44,824 bases of DNA from Thermomicrobiales bacterium (GTDB lineage Bacteria; Chloroflexota; Chloroflexia; Thermomicrobiales; CADCWN01). The first letter of the stretch is position 1. Every line of letters begins with the position of its first letter. A program made the position numbers and the translations under genes. Shown in pieces: positions 7,516 to 16,063 of the stretch. The notes below the pieces were generated by a model. The model saw only the letters and a list, made by a program, of their open reading frames with translations. It was not told the origin of the DNA and did not search any database. The stretch lies in assembly GCA_030446685.1 (NCBI GenBank), contig JAUJMV010000008.1, forward strand, positions 220,369 to 265,192, in the 5' to 3' direction.

Positions 7516-9995
7516 CGTTCAGCACCCGCGCAGGCGATCCCCGGCACACCCAGGGCAACCGCCGCGCTGTCCCTCACCCCGCCCCCGAGGTCCAGCGCGA
7601 GCAGGGCGGCGTTGACGATGCTCTCGGCGTCGATCAGTTCCTCGCGGTAGAGGTCGGCGCGCGTGCCGACCTGGCCGAAGCGATCGACCCCGAGCGGCAC
7701 CACCGGGGCGCCGTAGGCCCCGCCGAGGAAGGCGAGCGCGTGCGAGGCGCCGTCGAGGACGGTGACGATCGGGGCGCGGCGCTCGGCGGGGGGCAGGAGC
7801 GCGGCGAGATGCCCGGCGTCCGGGCCGGCGGTGGCGCGGCGGACGTGGGCGCGGCGGGCCTCCGCCAGCCCGGCGTAGAGGCGGTCGGCGCTGGTCAGGT
7901 TGAGGACGGCCGCCGCGACCCCCTCGTCGTGCAGCGCCGTCGCGGCGGCGACCGCCTCGGGGATCATGGCCCCGGCGGTGGCGACGACGACGCGCGGCGC
8001 GTCCGCCCCGAGCGCGGCGGGCGGCTCGACCAGGCGGTAGCCGCCGGCGAGGACCTGGCGGCGCAATTCGTCGGGGCCGAGACGGTCGAGCGCGGGCTGG
8101 AGGAGCGCCTGGGCGACCGGCTTGGTCGAGAGGCGCAGGTAGGTGGAGGAGCCGCGCGCGCGGTCGCAGCAGCGGCGCAGGCCGTCGAGCAGGCACCACT
8201 CGACCTCGCGGCCGAAGGCCGGCTCGTAGAGGGTCAGCCCCGGCAGTTCGAGGCCGATCGAGGGGGTGATCGTCGACTGATGCGCGCCGCCCTCCGGGCT
8301 GAGGGTGAGACCCGAGGGGGTGCCCGCGAAGACGAACTTCGCCCCCTGGTAGACGCCGTAGATCAGCGCGTCGAGGCCGCGGCAGACGAACGGGTCGTAG
8401 ACCGTGCCGACCGGCAGCAGGAGCTGGCCGACGATCTCCGCCGCCAGCCCGAGCTGGCCGAGCAGCATGAAGAGGTTCATCTCGGAGATGCCGAGTTCGA
8501 TGTGCTGCCCGCGCGGGCCGGGCTGCCAGCGGAGCAGGCGCTGCGCCCCCTCCTCCCAGTCGGGCGCGGCCTCCGGCGCGAAGACCCCGGCCCGGTTGAT
8601 CCAGGCCCCCAAATTGGTGGAGACCGCCACATCGGGAGAGGTCGTCACCAGGCGCTCCCCGACCCCCTCGACGCGCGCGAGCTGCGCCAGGACCTGCCCG
8701 AACGCCTCCTGCGTCGAGGCCTGCCGGGCCGGGCGGAAGTCGATGTCCGCCGGCACCCGCTCGGGCGTCAGCGCCGGCGGCGGCGGGGGGGCGGCGCGCA
8801 GGGCGGCGGCGCGGGCGGCGCAGAGGCGGCCCTCCGGCGAGTCGGGCGCGAAGCCGTCCCACTCCGTCCCCGGCGCGACGCCCAGGGTCTCGCGCAACTG
8901 CGCCATCTGCTCCGGGGTCAGCAGGGCCGAGTGGTTCAGGGCGTCGGCGGCGATCGGCAGGCCCCAGCCCTTGACGGTGTAGGCGAAGAGGACGCTGGGC
9001 CGGGCGGTCTCGGCGTCGGCCGCGGCGAAGGCCGTCAGCAGCTCCCGCAGGTCGTGCCCGCCGAGGTCGGCGATCAGCCCCGGCAACTCGTCGTCGCCGG
9101 TCGGCGCGACCGCCGCGGCCACCTCGTCGGCGTCGGCACCCGCCCCGGCGACCAGTCGCGCGCGCAGGGCCTGGCCGGGGAGGCGGATCAGGACCTGGTA
9201 CTCCTCGTTGCTCATCGCGTCGATGCGGCGGCGCAGGGCCGCGCCGCCCGGCCGGGCGAAGGCGGCCTGCAGGCGGCGGCCGTACTTCGCCTCCAGCACC
9301 TGCCAACCGCCCGCCGCGAAGAGCGCCTCCAACTGGGCGGCGCGGATGCCCGGCACGATCCGGTCGAGGCTCTGGCGGTTGAGATCGACGATCCAGAGGA
9401 CGTTGCCCAACCCCGCCAGCGCCCCCTCGGCCACCGCCTCCCAGACGTTCCCCTCGTCGAGTTCGGCGTCGCCGACGATCGCGACGAAGCGCCGCCGCGG
9501 CCCGTCGCCGAAGTGCAGGCGGGCGTAGCGGTCGGCCAGCGCGGCGAAGGCCGGGGCGACCGCGCCGAGCCCGACCGAGCCGGTCGAGAAGTCGACGCGG
9601 TCGGGGTCTTTCGTGCGGCTCGGGTAGGATTGCAGGCCGTGGTAGGCGCGCAGCGTCGTCAGGTAGCGTCGGTCGAGCGCGCCGAGCAGGTACTGCACGG
9701 CGTGGTAGGCGGGCGAGGCGTGCGGCTTGACCGACACGCGGTCGGGGCCGTCGAGGTAGTGGAAGTAGAGCGCGGTGAGGATCGACACGACCGAGGCCGA
9801 GGACGCCTGGTGCCCGCCGACCTTGGTCCCGTCCGGGTTGGGGCGCGCGTGGTTGGCGTGATCGACGATCGCCGTCGAGAGCCAGAGGACCCGCCGCTGG
9901 ATCGCCTCGAGGACCGGCAGGATCGCGTCGTCCGGCAACGCCGCCGGCCCCACCTCCACCCCACCGCCGCTTGCCCGCTCGACAATCGTCGCCAT
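7413..9995 (-). CDS. AceE-like pyruvate dehydrogenase E1 / transketolase-family enzyme
   Basis: About 860 residues as read. The N-terminal half is close to homodimeric E1 (AceE): IVDHANHARPNPDGTKVGGH, SASVVSILTALYFHYLDGPD, VSVKPHASPAYHAVQYLLGA and QSYPSRTKDPDRVDFSTGS. A ThDP-binding GDG-like motif follows as IVGDAELDEGNVWEA. The C-terminal half has the transketolase pyrimidine-binding and C-terminal domains (HIELGISEMNLFMLLGQLG, PVVPLGVDRFGQVGTRADLY). It should use thiamine diphosphate to act on a 2-oxo acid or ketose phosphate. No E2 or E3 gene is nearby, so true pyruvate dehydrogenase activity is uncertain. ATG 9995 follows GGGGAAGGGGCG. The frame stays open to 7413 inside the next gene; a one-base correction near 7580 would end it at about 7574 (TGA) or at 7519. 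Confidence 0.8.
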   Translation of the reverse strand: MATIVERASGGGVEVGPAALPDDAILPVLEAIQRRVLWLSTAIVDHANHARPNPDGTKVGGHQASSASVVSILTALYFHYLDGPDRVSVKPHASPAYHAVQYLLGALDRRYLTTLRAYHGLQSYPSRTKDPDRVDFSTGSVGLGAVAPAFAALADRYARLHFGDGPRRRFVAIVGDAELDEGNVWEAVAEGALAGLGNVLWIVDLNRQSLDRIVPGIRAAQLEALFAAGGWQVLEAKYGRRLQAAFARPGGAALRRRIDAMSNEEYQVLIRLPGQALRARLVAGAGADADEVAAAVAPTGDDELPGLIADLGGHDLRELLTAFAAADAETARPSVLFAYTVKGWGLPIAADALNHSALLTPEQMAQLRETLGVAPGTEWDGFAPDSPEGRLCAARAAALRAAPPPPPALTPERVPADIDFRPARQASTQEAFGQVLAQLARVEGVGERLVTTSPDVAVSTNLGAWINRAGVFAPEAAPDWEEGAQRLLRWQPGPRGQHIELGISEMNLFMLLGQLGLAAEIVGQLLLPVGTVYDPFVCRGLDALIYGVYQGAKFVFAGTPSGLTLSPEGGAHQSTITPSIGLELPGLTLYEPAFGREVEWCLLDGLRRCCDRARGSSTYLRLSTKPVAQALLQPALDRLGPDELRRQVLAGGYRLVEPPAALGADAPRVVVATAGAMIPEAVAAATALHDEGVAAAVLNLTSADRLYAGLAEARRAHVRRATAGPDAGHLAALLPPAERRAPIVTVLDGASHALAFLGGAYGAPVVPLGVDRFGQVGTRADLYREELIDAESIVNAALLALDLGGGVRDSAAVALGVPGIACAGAERWKRSSSPACKRAASPRSTASASSPRTCASTSTC

Positions 9996-10192
9996 CGCCC
10001 CTTCCCCCGCCCGGCCGGGCGCACCGGCCGCGGCACTCATCCACGCGGCGACGCGCCGCCGCGAGGGCGCGTCCGCCGGTGCGCCATATGGTACCACGCG
10101 GCAGGCTGCTGAACGCCCGCGCCGGCTCCCGGTGCCAGTTCGCAGTCGGGGAATCGGGGAGGTCCACCAGCGGGGAACGGCGGCCGTCTCCT

Positions 10193-10218
10193 CTACCGCC
10201 TACCCGCCTACCCGCCTG
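10193..10218. repeat. Short octamer tandem repeat (CCTACCCG)
   Basis: CCTACCCG occurs twice in tandem at 10199-10214 with partial copies on both sides, in the 353-bp gap between the AceE-like gene and the excisionase-type gene. No inverted partner was found. Nothing else was recognised in this gap. Confidence 0.45.
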
Positions 10219-10348
10219 TTAGCCCGAGCGGCTCCCGCCCCTGGCACGGCGCTTGATAGGTCCGACGGGACTGTGCGAGCGCGCCCGGTCCTGACCGGCG
10301 GGGTCACGGGGCGCGGGACGCTGATAGAAGGTTAGGGGAGAACAGCGC

Positions 10349-10591
10349 ATGGGCGACCCATTCACCACGCGGCGCGACGAGATCGAGGCCCGCCAGGAGT
10401 CGTCGGCGGAACTGATGAGCAAGGACGAGTACACCGAGGAGGAGGCGGCAGAACTCTTTAGCCAATCCCCCTACGTGATCCGCCAGGCCGTCCGCGACGG
10501 CGACCTCCCCGCCACGATGGCCGGCCACCAGGTCGTGTCCATCCGGCGCGAGGACCTGCTCGCCTGGATGCGCCGGCGTGGCGGCGTCTGA
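10349..10591 (+). CDS. Excisionase-family DNA-binding protein (HTH_17)
   Basis: 80 residues containing one MerR/excisionase-like helix-turn-helix: YTEEEAAELFSQSPYVIRQA, then VRDGDLPATMAGHQVVSI and RREDLLAWMRRRG. Proteins of this form bind DNA as small winged-helix adaptors. Some are phage excisionases, but many stand-alone chromosomal copies have unknown targets. The start ATG follows AGGGGAGAACAGCGC, a convincing ribosome binding site. No integrase or attachment site was seen nearby, so a phage origin is not supported. A foldback repeat begins four bases after its stop. Confidence 0.8.
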   Translation: MGDPFTTRRDEIEARQESSAELMSKDEYTEEEAAELFSQSPYVIRQAVRDGDLPATMAGHQVVSIRREDLLAWMRRRGGV

Positions 10592-10594
10592 CGG

Positions 10595-10683
10595 AGTGCT
10601 GAGTGCTGAGTGCTGAGTAATGAGTGGCCCTGTGTCACTACGCCACCGCTGCCGAACGGTGGGAGATTACTCAGCACTCAGCA
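10595..10683. repeat. Heptamer foldback repeat (AGTGCTG) with perfect 18-bp arms
   Basis: Three tandem AGTGCTG units plus AGTAATG run from 10595 to 10622. The string TGCTGAGTGCTGAGTAAT at 10604-10621 is repeated as a perfect inverted copy at 10666-10683, with a 44-nt spacer. The right arm read on the minus strand codes the last residues (LLSAE) and the TAA stop of the AlkA-type gene. The hairpin lies between convergent genes and could also act as a terminator, although no T-run follows it. Confidence 0.9.
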
Positions 10684-11361
10684 GCTCCAGCACTCCCAAG
10701 CGGCGGGTCTGCCAGAGATACCAACTGGCGATGGTGCGGTAGGGGCGCCAGGGCTCGCCGAGGGCGCGGGCTCCTTGGGCTTGGGGCGCGCGGGCAGGTT
10801 GTAGAGATCCTGCACGGCGATGACGATGCCGAGGTCGTCGACCGGCCAGACGTCGAGACGGCCGAGCGAGAAGATCAGGAGCATCTCCGCCGTCCAGCGC
10901 CCGATCCCCTTCACCGCGACCAGCGCCGCGACTACCTCCTCGTCCGGCATGGCGCGCAGGCGGTCGAGATCGAGCGAGCCGTCGACGATCCGCGCGCTGA
11001 GATCCTTGAGGTAGAGCGCCTTCGCGCGCGAGCAGCCGGCGCGGCGCAGCTCCTCGTCGGGCGTGGCGAGGATGCGCGCGGGCGTGGGGAAGGGGTCGGG
11101 GGCGTAGAGGCGGCGGACCCGTTCGAGGATCGTCGCGGCGGCCTTGACCGAGAGCTGCTGCGACATAATTGCGTCGACCAGCGCGAAGAAGAGGTTCCGC
11201 TCCAGGGTCAGGCGGAACGGCCCGACCGCGTCGATCGCGCGGCCCAGGGCCGGGTCGACCGCGCGCAGGTACGCCAGCCCCCGTTCGACGGCGGCCGGGT
11301 CGAGTTCGCCCGGCTCCGAGACCGCCGGGATGATCGGCTCCGCCTCGGGCAGCCCGGTCAC
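10667..11361 (-). CDS. DNA-3-methyladenine glycosylase II (AlkA/HhH-GPD)
   Basis: About 230 residues. The helix-hairpin-helix and catalytic region is clear: VAALVAVKGIGRWTAEMLLI, then FSLGRLDVWPVDDLGI, where the second Asp after WPV is the expected catalytic residue. The enzyme removes alkylated bases such as 3-methyladenine to start base-excision repair. The start is GTG 11361, whose GTGA overlaps the stop of the upstream gene, so the two are translationally coupled. One slip near 10760, cured by adding a C to CGCGCCC, restores the usual C-terminus (PWRPYRTIASWYLWQTRR), which then ends inside the foldback repeat with LLSAE and a TAA at 10667-10669. Confidence 0.85.
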
Positions 11362-12329
11362 CCCTGCTTGGCCTGGATCTGCTTGCGGATCTCCAGCGGG
11401 GTCATGCCGGTCGTCTGCCGGCCGACGACCGCGTCGAGCGCCTTGCGGTCGTGGTAGCCGCGCGCGCGCGCCCAACTCCAGAACTCGGTCCAGCCGTAGT
11501 TCGCCATGTCGATCTCGCCGTCCTCGTCGTCCTCGCCGCCGCGGGCGGCGGGCGGCGCGGGCGCGGGGCGGGGGACCGGGCGGGGCGCGGGCTGGGGGGC
11601 GCTCAGCCGGGCGGCGGGCCGGCTTGCCGGGGGCAACTCGGCCGCCGGTGCGGGCGTGCGGGCGACCACCGCGCCGAAGTCGTCATCGTCGTCGGCAGGG
11701 CGGGGGGCGGGCTGGGGCGCGCGGGGCGCCGGTTCGGGCCGGATTGGCGCGACCGGGAGGGGCGCGGCATCCTCATCCGCCTCGGTCTCGCGGAGCGAGC
11801 GCACCGGCGCGGGCCGGCCGGGGGCGGGGGAAGTCGCCTCCAGGCGAGGCGGGCGCGGGGCGGGATTCACCCGCGGCGGGGCCTGGTCGGCGCCGGATGC
11901 GGAGGCCGGCCGCGCCGGCGCGCTCTCCACGCGCCGCGGGCCGGCCTCCGCCCCGCCGGCGCCGAGGCTGTCGTCGTCGCCGAAATCCTGGGCGAACTGC
12001 GTACCGTAGCCGAGCGCGAGGAGGGCGCGGCCGAGCGCCTTGGTTTCGGCCTTCTCGATGAAGTCGCCGAAATCCTTGGCTGTCTCCGAGCCGTAGCCGG
12101 TCGCGGACCCGCCGCCGGGGATCGCGACCGTCGCCTTGAAGACCGCGGAGTCGCCCGCGATCGTGATGTGTTCGGTGCTGATCTGCGCGTCGGGATGCTC
12201 CGAGCGCAACCAGACCAGCCGCCACTTCACGTCGAGGTAATCGCTCGTCCCGCCGCGCCCCCGCAACTGGCGCAGGTAGCGGGTCGGGTCGAACCTGCTG
12301 CCGCCCGGTCCCAACTCTCGCTCGCTCAT
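11358..12329 (-). CDS. Single-strand-annealing-protein-like DNA repair factor (putative)
   Basis: About 323 residues. The N-terminal domain (DYLDVKWRLVWLRSEHPD, QISTEHITIAGDSAVFKAT, DFIEKAETKALGRALLALGY, then GTQFA) resembles Rad52/phage SSAP-type proteins, in which an EKAETKA-like helix and a GYGT loop recur. A long Pro/Ala/Arg-rich linker (about residues 125-270) and a small C-terminal module (WTEFWSWARARGYHDRKAL) follow. If the family guess is right, it would anneal or protect single-stranded DNA. The annotation rests on motif memory, so it could equally be an uncharacterised conserved protein. ATG 12329 follows GGAGGAGGCAGGCGGGG; an upstream in-frame ATG at 12374 is less likely. It is coupled by GTGA to the AlkA-type gene. 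Confidence 0.5.
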   Translation of the reverse strand: MSERELGPGGSRFDPTRYLRQLRGRGGTSDYLDVKWRLVWLRSEHPDAQISTEHITIAGDSAVFKATVAIPGGGSATGYGSETAKDFGDFIEKAETKALGRALLALGYGTQFAQDFGDDDSLGAGGAEAGPRRVESAPARPASASGADQAPPRVNPAPRPPRLEATSPAPGRPAPVRSLRETEADEDAAPLPVAPIRPEPAPRAPQPAPRPADDDDDFGAVVARTPAPAAELPPASRPAARLSAPQPAPRPVPRPAPAPPAARGGEDDEDGEIDMANYGWTEFWSWARARGYHDRKALDAVVGRQTTGMTPLEIRKQIQAKQG

Positions 12330-12379
12330 CCCCGCCTGCCTCCTCCGCGCGCCGGCCAGTCGCCCCGGCGCCACGCTCT

Positions 12380-12400
12380 CGTACGTACGGCACCAGTATA
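12380..12400 (-). promoter_or_regulatory. Promoter of the SSAP-like/alkA operon with CGTACGTACG palindrome
   Basis: On the minus strand TATACT (12395-12400) is followed seven bases later by the perfect palindrome CGTACGTACG (12380-12389). The start codon is 51 bases further on. A similar TCGTACGTAC string abuts the -10 box of dnaG at 39399-39408. Confidence 0.45.
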
Positions 12401-12610
12401 GCGCATCGCGCGCGACCCGTACATCCGTGCGGAAGGCCCCCGCCCGCCCCCAATGGTCGCTGCCAAGCGTTCTTCCGGGGAGCGGCGCTCGATCCCCAGC
12501 TCCGGGAGCGGGTGGGGGCGTCAGGCCCGGCCGGTCTCCGCTCTCGGCCTGCTAGAATGGGGGCGCTGGTTCGCCGGTCGGATGGTGGTAAACGAAACTG
12601 GAGGGGCGCG

Positions 12611-13297
12611 ATGTGCGGCGATTTTCCCCATCCGCGTGCTGAAGGCGGGGCGGGTGATCCCAGCGGCGAAGACGAGTACCCGCTCGACACGCCGGTCGTG
12701 CGCGCCTTCGTCGCCGGGGTGCGCGCGGCGATCGCGCGGGCGGCCGAACCGGCGGAGGCAATCGCCCTGATCCGCCCCGACTTCGCGGCCCTGCTGCGCG
12801 ACGACGACTGGCTGCCGGCACGGTACCAGGCCGACGCGCCGGAGAGCGGCATGGGCGGCGGGATCGGCCAGTGGCTCCTCTTCCGCTCGGGCGCGCGCGA
12901 CCTCTGCCTCTTTGCGCTGGTCGTCCCGCCCGGCGCGGCGACCCCGATCCACGACCACCTCGCCTGGGGCCTGATCGGCCTCTACCGCGGCGAGCAGGAG
13001 GAGACGGTCTTCGCGCGGCGCGACGAGGCGGCCCCGCTCGGCGCGCGGGAGGAGCTGACCCCGGCCCTGCGGCGGACCGTGCGGCGCGGCGACTTCTACC
13101 CCCTGCTGCCGCCGGTCGAGGACATCCACCGCGTGCGGACGACCTCCGCCGTGACCTCGGTCTCGATCCACCTGCTGGCGAACGACACCGGCTGCGTCTG
13201 GCGGCACGCCTACGACCTGGAGACGGCGGCGGTGCGTCCCTTCCGCTCCGGCTACGTCAACCGCCCCTGCCCGGCGGAGGGCGCGGCGGCGGACTGA
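12611..13297 (+). CDS. Cysteine-dioxygenase-like cupin
   Basis: 228 residues of a double-stranded beta-helix enzyme. The metal-binding cupin motif 1 is visible as TPIHDHLAWGLIGLYRGEQE (His-x-His, Glu further on), and a second-motif His as DIHRVRTT. This matches the predicted metal-dependent family (COG5553, PCO/CDO type) that oxidises thiols such as cysteine or 3-mercaptopropionate with one non-haem iron. The substrate is inferred from family only. The ATG at 12611 follows GGAGGGGCGCG, and a possible -10 box TAGAAT lies near 12552. It stands alone, with a small membrane peptide gene 128 bases downstream. Confidence 0.75.
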   Translation: MCGDFPHPRAEGGAGDPSGEDEYPLDTPVVRAFVAGVRAAIARAAEPAEAIALIRPDFAALLRDDDWLPARYQADAPESGMGGGIGQWLLFRSGARDLCLFALVVPPGAATPIHDHLAWGLIGLYRGEQEETVFARRDEAAPLGAREELTPALRRTVRRGDFYPLLPPVEDIHRVRTTSAVTSVSIHLLANDTGCVWRHAYDLETAAVRPFRSGYVNRPCPAEGAAAD

Positions 13298-13425
13298 CGC
13301 CTCCCGCCCTCCGCTGGTCGGGCGGCGTGCAGCGCGCGGGGCGGTGGCCGCGTAGATATGATTGGCGCGGGGCCTGCCCGCGTCCGGCGCACCGCATCTC
13401 GCGCACCGCGCGCGTGGAGGACCGC

Positions 13426-13590
13426 ATGTTCAACCTGATCCGCATCATCCTGTCCGTGATCATCCCGCCGCTCGGCGTCTTCCTGAAAGTCGGCCTCGGC
13501 GGGCAGTTCTGGCTCAACATCCTGCTGACGCTCCTCGGCTACATCCCCGGCCTGGTCCACGCCATCTGGATCATCGCCCGCGAGCCGTAG
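13426..13590 (+). CDS. YqaE/Pmp3-family small membrane protein
   Basis: 54 residues with two membrane spans. The family pattern is clear: IRIILSVIIPPLGVFLKVGL, then FWLNILLTLLGYIPGLVHAI with a short charged tail (REP). Bacterial YqaE and yeast Pmp3 homologues help keep membrane potential or tolerate stress; the molecular mechanism is not settled. The ATG follows GTGGAGGACCGC, an adequate ribosome binding site. Its length equals the family norm, so it is complete. Confidence 0.9.
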   Translation: MFNLIRIILSVIIPPLGVFLKVGLGGQFWLNILLTLLGYIPGLVHAIWIIAREP

Positions 13591-13640
13591 GCGCCGGCGG
13601 AGAATGTCGATCCGTCGCAAGCCCCGGCCAGCCACCATCT

Positions 13641-13668
13641 AGAACTTATGTTCTTTTTGTGCTATACT
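13641..13668 (+). promoter_or_regulatory. LexA-like SOS box overlapping the SRAP gene promoter
   Basis: AGAACTTATGTTCT at 13641-13654 is a dyad whose core GAAC-N4-GTTC (13642-13653) equals the Gram-positive LexA box. A -10 box TATACT lies at 13663-13668, so the dyad covers the expected -35 region. The SRAP gene starts 38 bases after the -10 box. Confidence 0.7.
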
Positions 13669-13706
13669 TTCCCTATTGGCAGGGGCGCTTTCGGCAGGAG
13701 TGGGGC

Positions 13707-14378
13707 ATGTGCGGGCGGTTTGTGCTGAAGGGGGCCGAGGAGATTCCGGGGCGCTTCGCGGCGGTCGCGCCGGCGGCGGTGCAGCTTGCGCTGACACCGC
13801 GCTACAACGTCGCGCCGACGCAGGAGGTGCCGATCGTCGTCGCCGACGCGGGGGAGCGGCGGGTCGACCTCGCGCGCTGGGGGCTGGAGCCGCGCTTCCG
13901 CGGCGCGGCGAGCGCGGTGCTCTTCAACGCCCGCGCCGAGACGCTGCTGGAGAAGGCGTCGTTCCGCCGGCTGGTCCCGACGCGGCGCTGCCTGGTCCCG
14001 GCCGACGGCTTCTACGAGTGGGAGCGGCTCGGCAACCGGAAGCTGCCCTGGCTCTACCAGGTGCGGGACGGCGAACTGTTCGCCTTCGCCGGCCTCTACG
14101 ACCGCTGGACCGACCCGGAGGGGCGTGAGGTGACCGCCTGCACGGTGATCACCACCACGCCGAACGAACTGGTGCTGCCGGTCCATGGGCGGATGCCGGT
14201 GATCCTGCCGCGCGAGGCGGAGGGGGCCTGGCTCGACCCCGCGGCGACCGATCCGGCGGCGCTGCTGCCCCTCCTGGCCCCCTACCCGGCGGGAGGGATG
14301 CGGCGGACGGCGGTCTCCACGGCGGTCAATAGCACCCGCGTCGATGCGCCGCACCTGCTGGAGCCGGTCGCGGCCTGA
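13707..14378 (+). CDS. SRAP-domain protein (YedK/HMCES), abasic-site DNA-protein crosslink enzyme
   Basis: 223 residues, full length. The catalytic Cys2 is exposed after Met removal (MCGRFVLKG). The other SRAP residues are present: Asn in LFNARAETL, Glu in ADGFYEWERL, and His in VLPVHGRMPVILP. The protein forms a thiazolidine crosslink with abasic sites in single-stranded DNA and thereby shields them. The ATG at 13707 follows CAGGAGTGGGGC. The promoter carries a LexA-like box, fitting the name 'SOS response-associated peptidase'. A strong hairpin lies about 100 bases downstream. Confidence 0.9.
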   Translation: MCGRFVLKGAEEIPGRFAAVAPAAVQLALTPRYNVAPTQEVPIVVADAGERRVDLARWGLEPRFRGAASAVLFNARAETLLEKASFRRLVPTRRCLVPADGFYEWERLGNRKLPWLYQVRDGELFAFAGLYDRWTDPEGREVTACTVITTTPNELVLPVHGRMPVILPREAEGAWLDPAATDPAALLPLLAPYPAGGMRRTAVSTAVNSTRVDAPHLLEPVAA

Positions 14379-14482
14379 CCCCGCCGGCCCCGCCCCCGCC
14401 CGACGCGAGGGACGACCGCGGCAGCACGATGCGCCATTGGGCACGGCTGCGTCCTCGATCGGTGGCAAAGCGGACGGGTGTA

Positions 14483-14529
14483 ACCGACGCCGGCCCCGCC
14501 CGCATTGCTGCGGCGGGGCCGGCGTCGGT
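14483..14529. terminator. Strong 17-bp hairpin between convergent genes
   Basis: ACCGACGCCGGCCCCGC (14483-14499) pairs perfectly with its inverted copy at 14513-14529, leaving a 13-nt loop. It lies between the SRAP gene end and the convergent exported-protein gene end. No T-run follows on either strand, so it would be an atypical, possibly bidirectional terminator. Confidence 0.6.
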
Positions 14530-14553
14530 GCTGATTGCTTGGGAAGGCGGCGT

Positions 14554-15657
14554 CTACCGGGCCGGGGTCGGCGTCACCGGCGGCGGTTGCTTCCGCAGTG
14601 GCTCCGGCGAGGCCGGCACGGGCGAGCCCGAGGCGGGGCCGCGCTCGGCCGGGACGGGGCCGTACGGCCCGTAGGGGCCGGGGCCGGACTGCGTGCCGGA
14701 GACGATGCGGACGGAGAGGTCGCGGCGATCCTTGCCCGGCCCGTCCAGCACGTAGAGGAAGCCCTGCCACTCGCCCTCGCCGGGGATCGTCCAGACGCTC
14801 CAGGCCAGCGGGCCGCTGGCGCCGCCGGCGGTGCGCGTCCAGCCCGCCGCCGCCAACTGGGCGGCGAAGTGCGCCTCCAGTGCGGCCACGCCCTGGTCGG
14901 TCGTCGCGGTCGCCTCGGAAGTGAAGCGCCCGGACCCGCCGCCGCCGCCGCTCGGGAAGACCTGCACGCCGTCCGGCGGGTAGAGGGGCGGCAGCTTGTC
15001 GTAGCCTGGCGGCCCCGCCCGGTCGGGCGGCGGCGCGCCTGGCTTGCCCGCGCAGGGGCCGGGGGAGTTGGCCTCGATGTGCAGGCGGACGTCGTTCGGC
15101 GCGCCGGGCCGGGGGAAGATGCTCAGCATCAGCCAGGACCCGCCCCCCTGCTGGCAGAAGGGCTGGTTGGTGACCGGCATGGCGGTCGGCTGGAAGCCGC
15201 CCATCCGCCCGCCGACCGGCGCGGCGGTCCAGCCGCGCCCCGCCAGCTCGCCCTGGTAGAACGCGAGCAGGTCGGCCGGCTTGCCCGGCGCGTCGTAGAC
15301 CACGTCCCAGGCCAGCGGCTTGGCGTCGGCGCGGCGCGCCGCGCTGCCGATCAGCTGGCTGTTGGGCGCGGCCGGCGGGTCCAGCGGCAGGTCGCCCGGC
15401 AGCCGGCCGGGCAGGAGGTCGATCGACGGCACGCCCGGCTGGTCGGGGCGACCGTACTGCGGCAGCAGCAGCCGCTCGGCGAGCGCGCGGAGGGCCGCGG
15501 CGGCGTCCGTCGCCACCGGCGACGCCACGGCCCGGTTGACCCCCTCGCCGGGCTGGGGCGCGGCGGCGGCCGGCCCGAACCAGAGGCCCGCCACCACGGC
15601 GGACGCCACCATCGTCAGGAAGATGCTTCCCACGCTGATCGGGACTCGCCGTCGCAT
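14554..15657 (-). CDS. Exported protein with two similar domains, function unknown
   Basis: About 367 residues. The N-terminus is a signal peptide or anchor (MRRRVPISVGSIFLTMVASA, then VVAGLWFGPAAAA). Two weakly similar parts follow. One holds AWDVVYDAPGKPADLLAFYQ and ELAGRGWTAA; the other holds VAALEAHFAAQLAAAGWTRT and GPLAWSVWTIPGEGEW. Both pair a 'helix ending in xGW' with an AWxV strand, suggesting an internal duplication. The C-terminus is Pro/Gly-rich and disordered. I know no characterised family for it. The ATG at 15657 follows GGAGGGCGGCGCG. The hairpin at 14483-14529 follows its stop. Confidence 0.65.
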   Translation of the reverse strand: MRRRVPISVGSIFLTMVASAVVAGLWFGPAAAAPQPGEGVNRAVASPVATDAAAALRALAERLLLPQYGRPDQPGVPSIDLLPGRLPGDLPLDPPAAPNSQLIGSAARRADAKPLAWDVVYDAPGKPADLLAFYQGELAGRGWTAAPVGGRMGGFQPTAMPVTNQPFCQQGGGSWLMLSIFPRPGAPNDVRLHIEANSPGPCAGKPGAPPPDRAGPPGYDKLPPLYPPDGVQVFPSGGGGGSGRFTSEATATTDQGVAALEAHFAAQLAAAGWTRTAGGASGPLAWSVWTIPGEGEWQGFLYVLDGPGKDRRDLSVRIVSGTQSGPGPYGPYGPVPAERGPASGSPVPASPEPLRKQPPPVTPTPAR

Positions 15658-16063
15658 CGCGCCGCCCTCCACTCGTGCGCCACGCCGCGCGCCCCGCCCG
15701 CCCGGCCGGCCACCATTCCCATTCGCCGTCGCCCTGCTCGTTGGTCCGCGGCGCCCGCCCCATCGGAGCGCTGAGTGGCGGCATGCTGTCGCCGGATCGA
15801 GGGCTTCCGCGACGGCACACCTGGTAGCGCGTGCTGACCATCGGTGCCGCGTCGCCGTGGGTCAGTCTTCGGAAGAGTGACAGGAACGAGGGCCTCCGCG
15901 CGTAACCGCGCGCTATCGCGTGGCCGGGCGGGATGCGCGCCGCCCCTCACCGCCGCCCTCATCGGCACGCCGCCGGGAGAGGGAGGGCGGCCGGCGCCAG
16001 CCACGCCGGCCGCCCCGCAGGAGGAGGAGGAGCACGAGCAATCTCGCCACTTGCCAGTGCCCG
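15658..16063. other. Intergenic region without a recognised feature
   Basis: About 400 bases of GC-rich sequence in which all open frames look like random high-GC frames. No repeat, RNA or promoter was recognised. Confidence 0.4.

Noticed and set aside
7740..10112. 790-codon plus-strand frame opposite the AceE-like gene
   Set aside because: The translation is Gly/Arg-rich and has no motif, while the opposite strand holds a fully conserved enzyme.
10349..10591. Prophage excisionase with an attachment site
   Set aside because: No integrase, tRNA or direct repeats nearby; stand-alone HTH_17 proteins are common in chromosomes.
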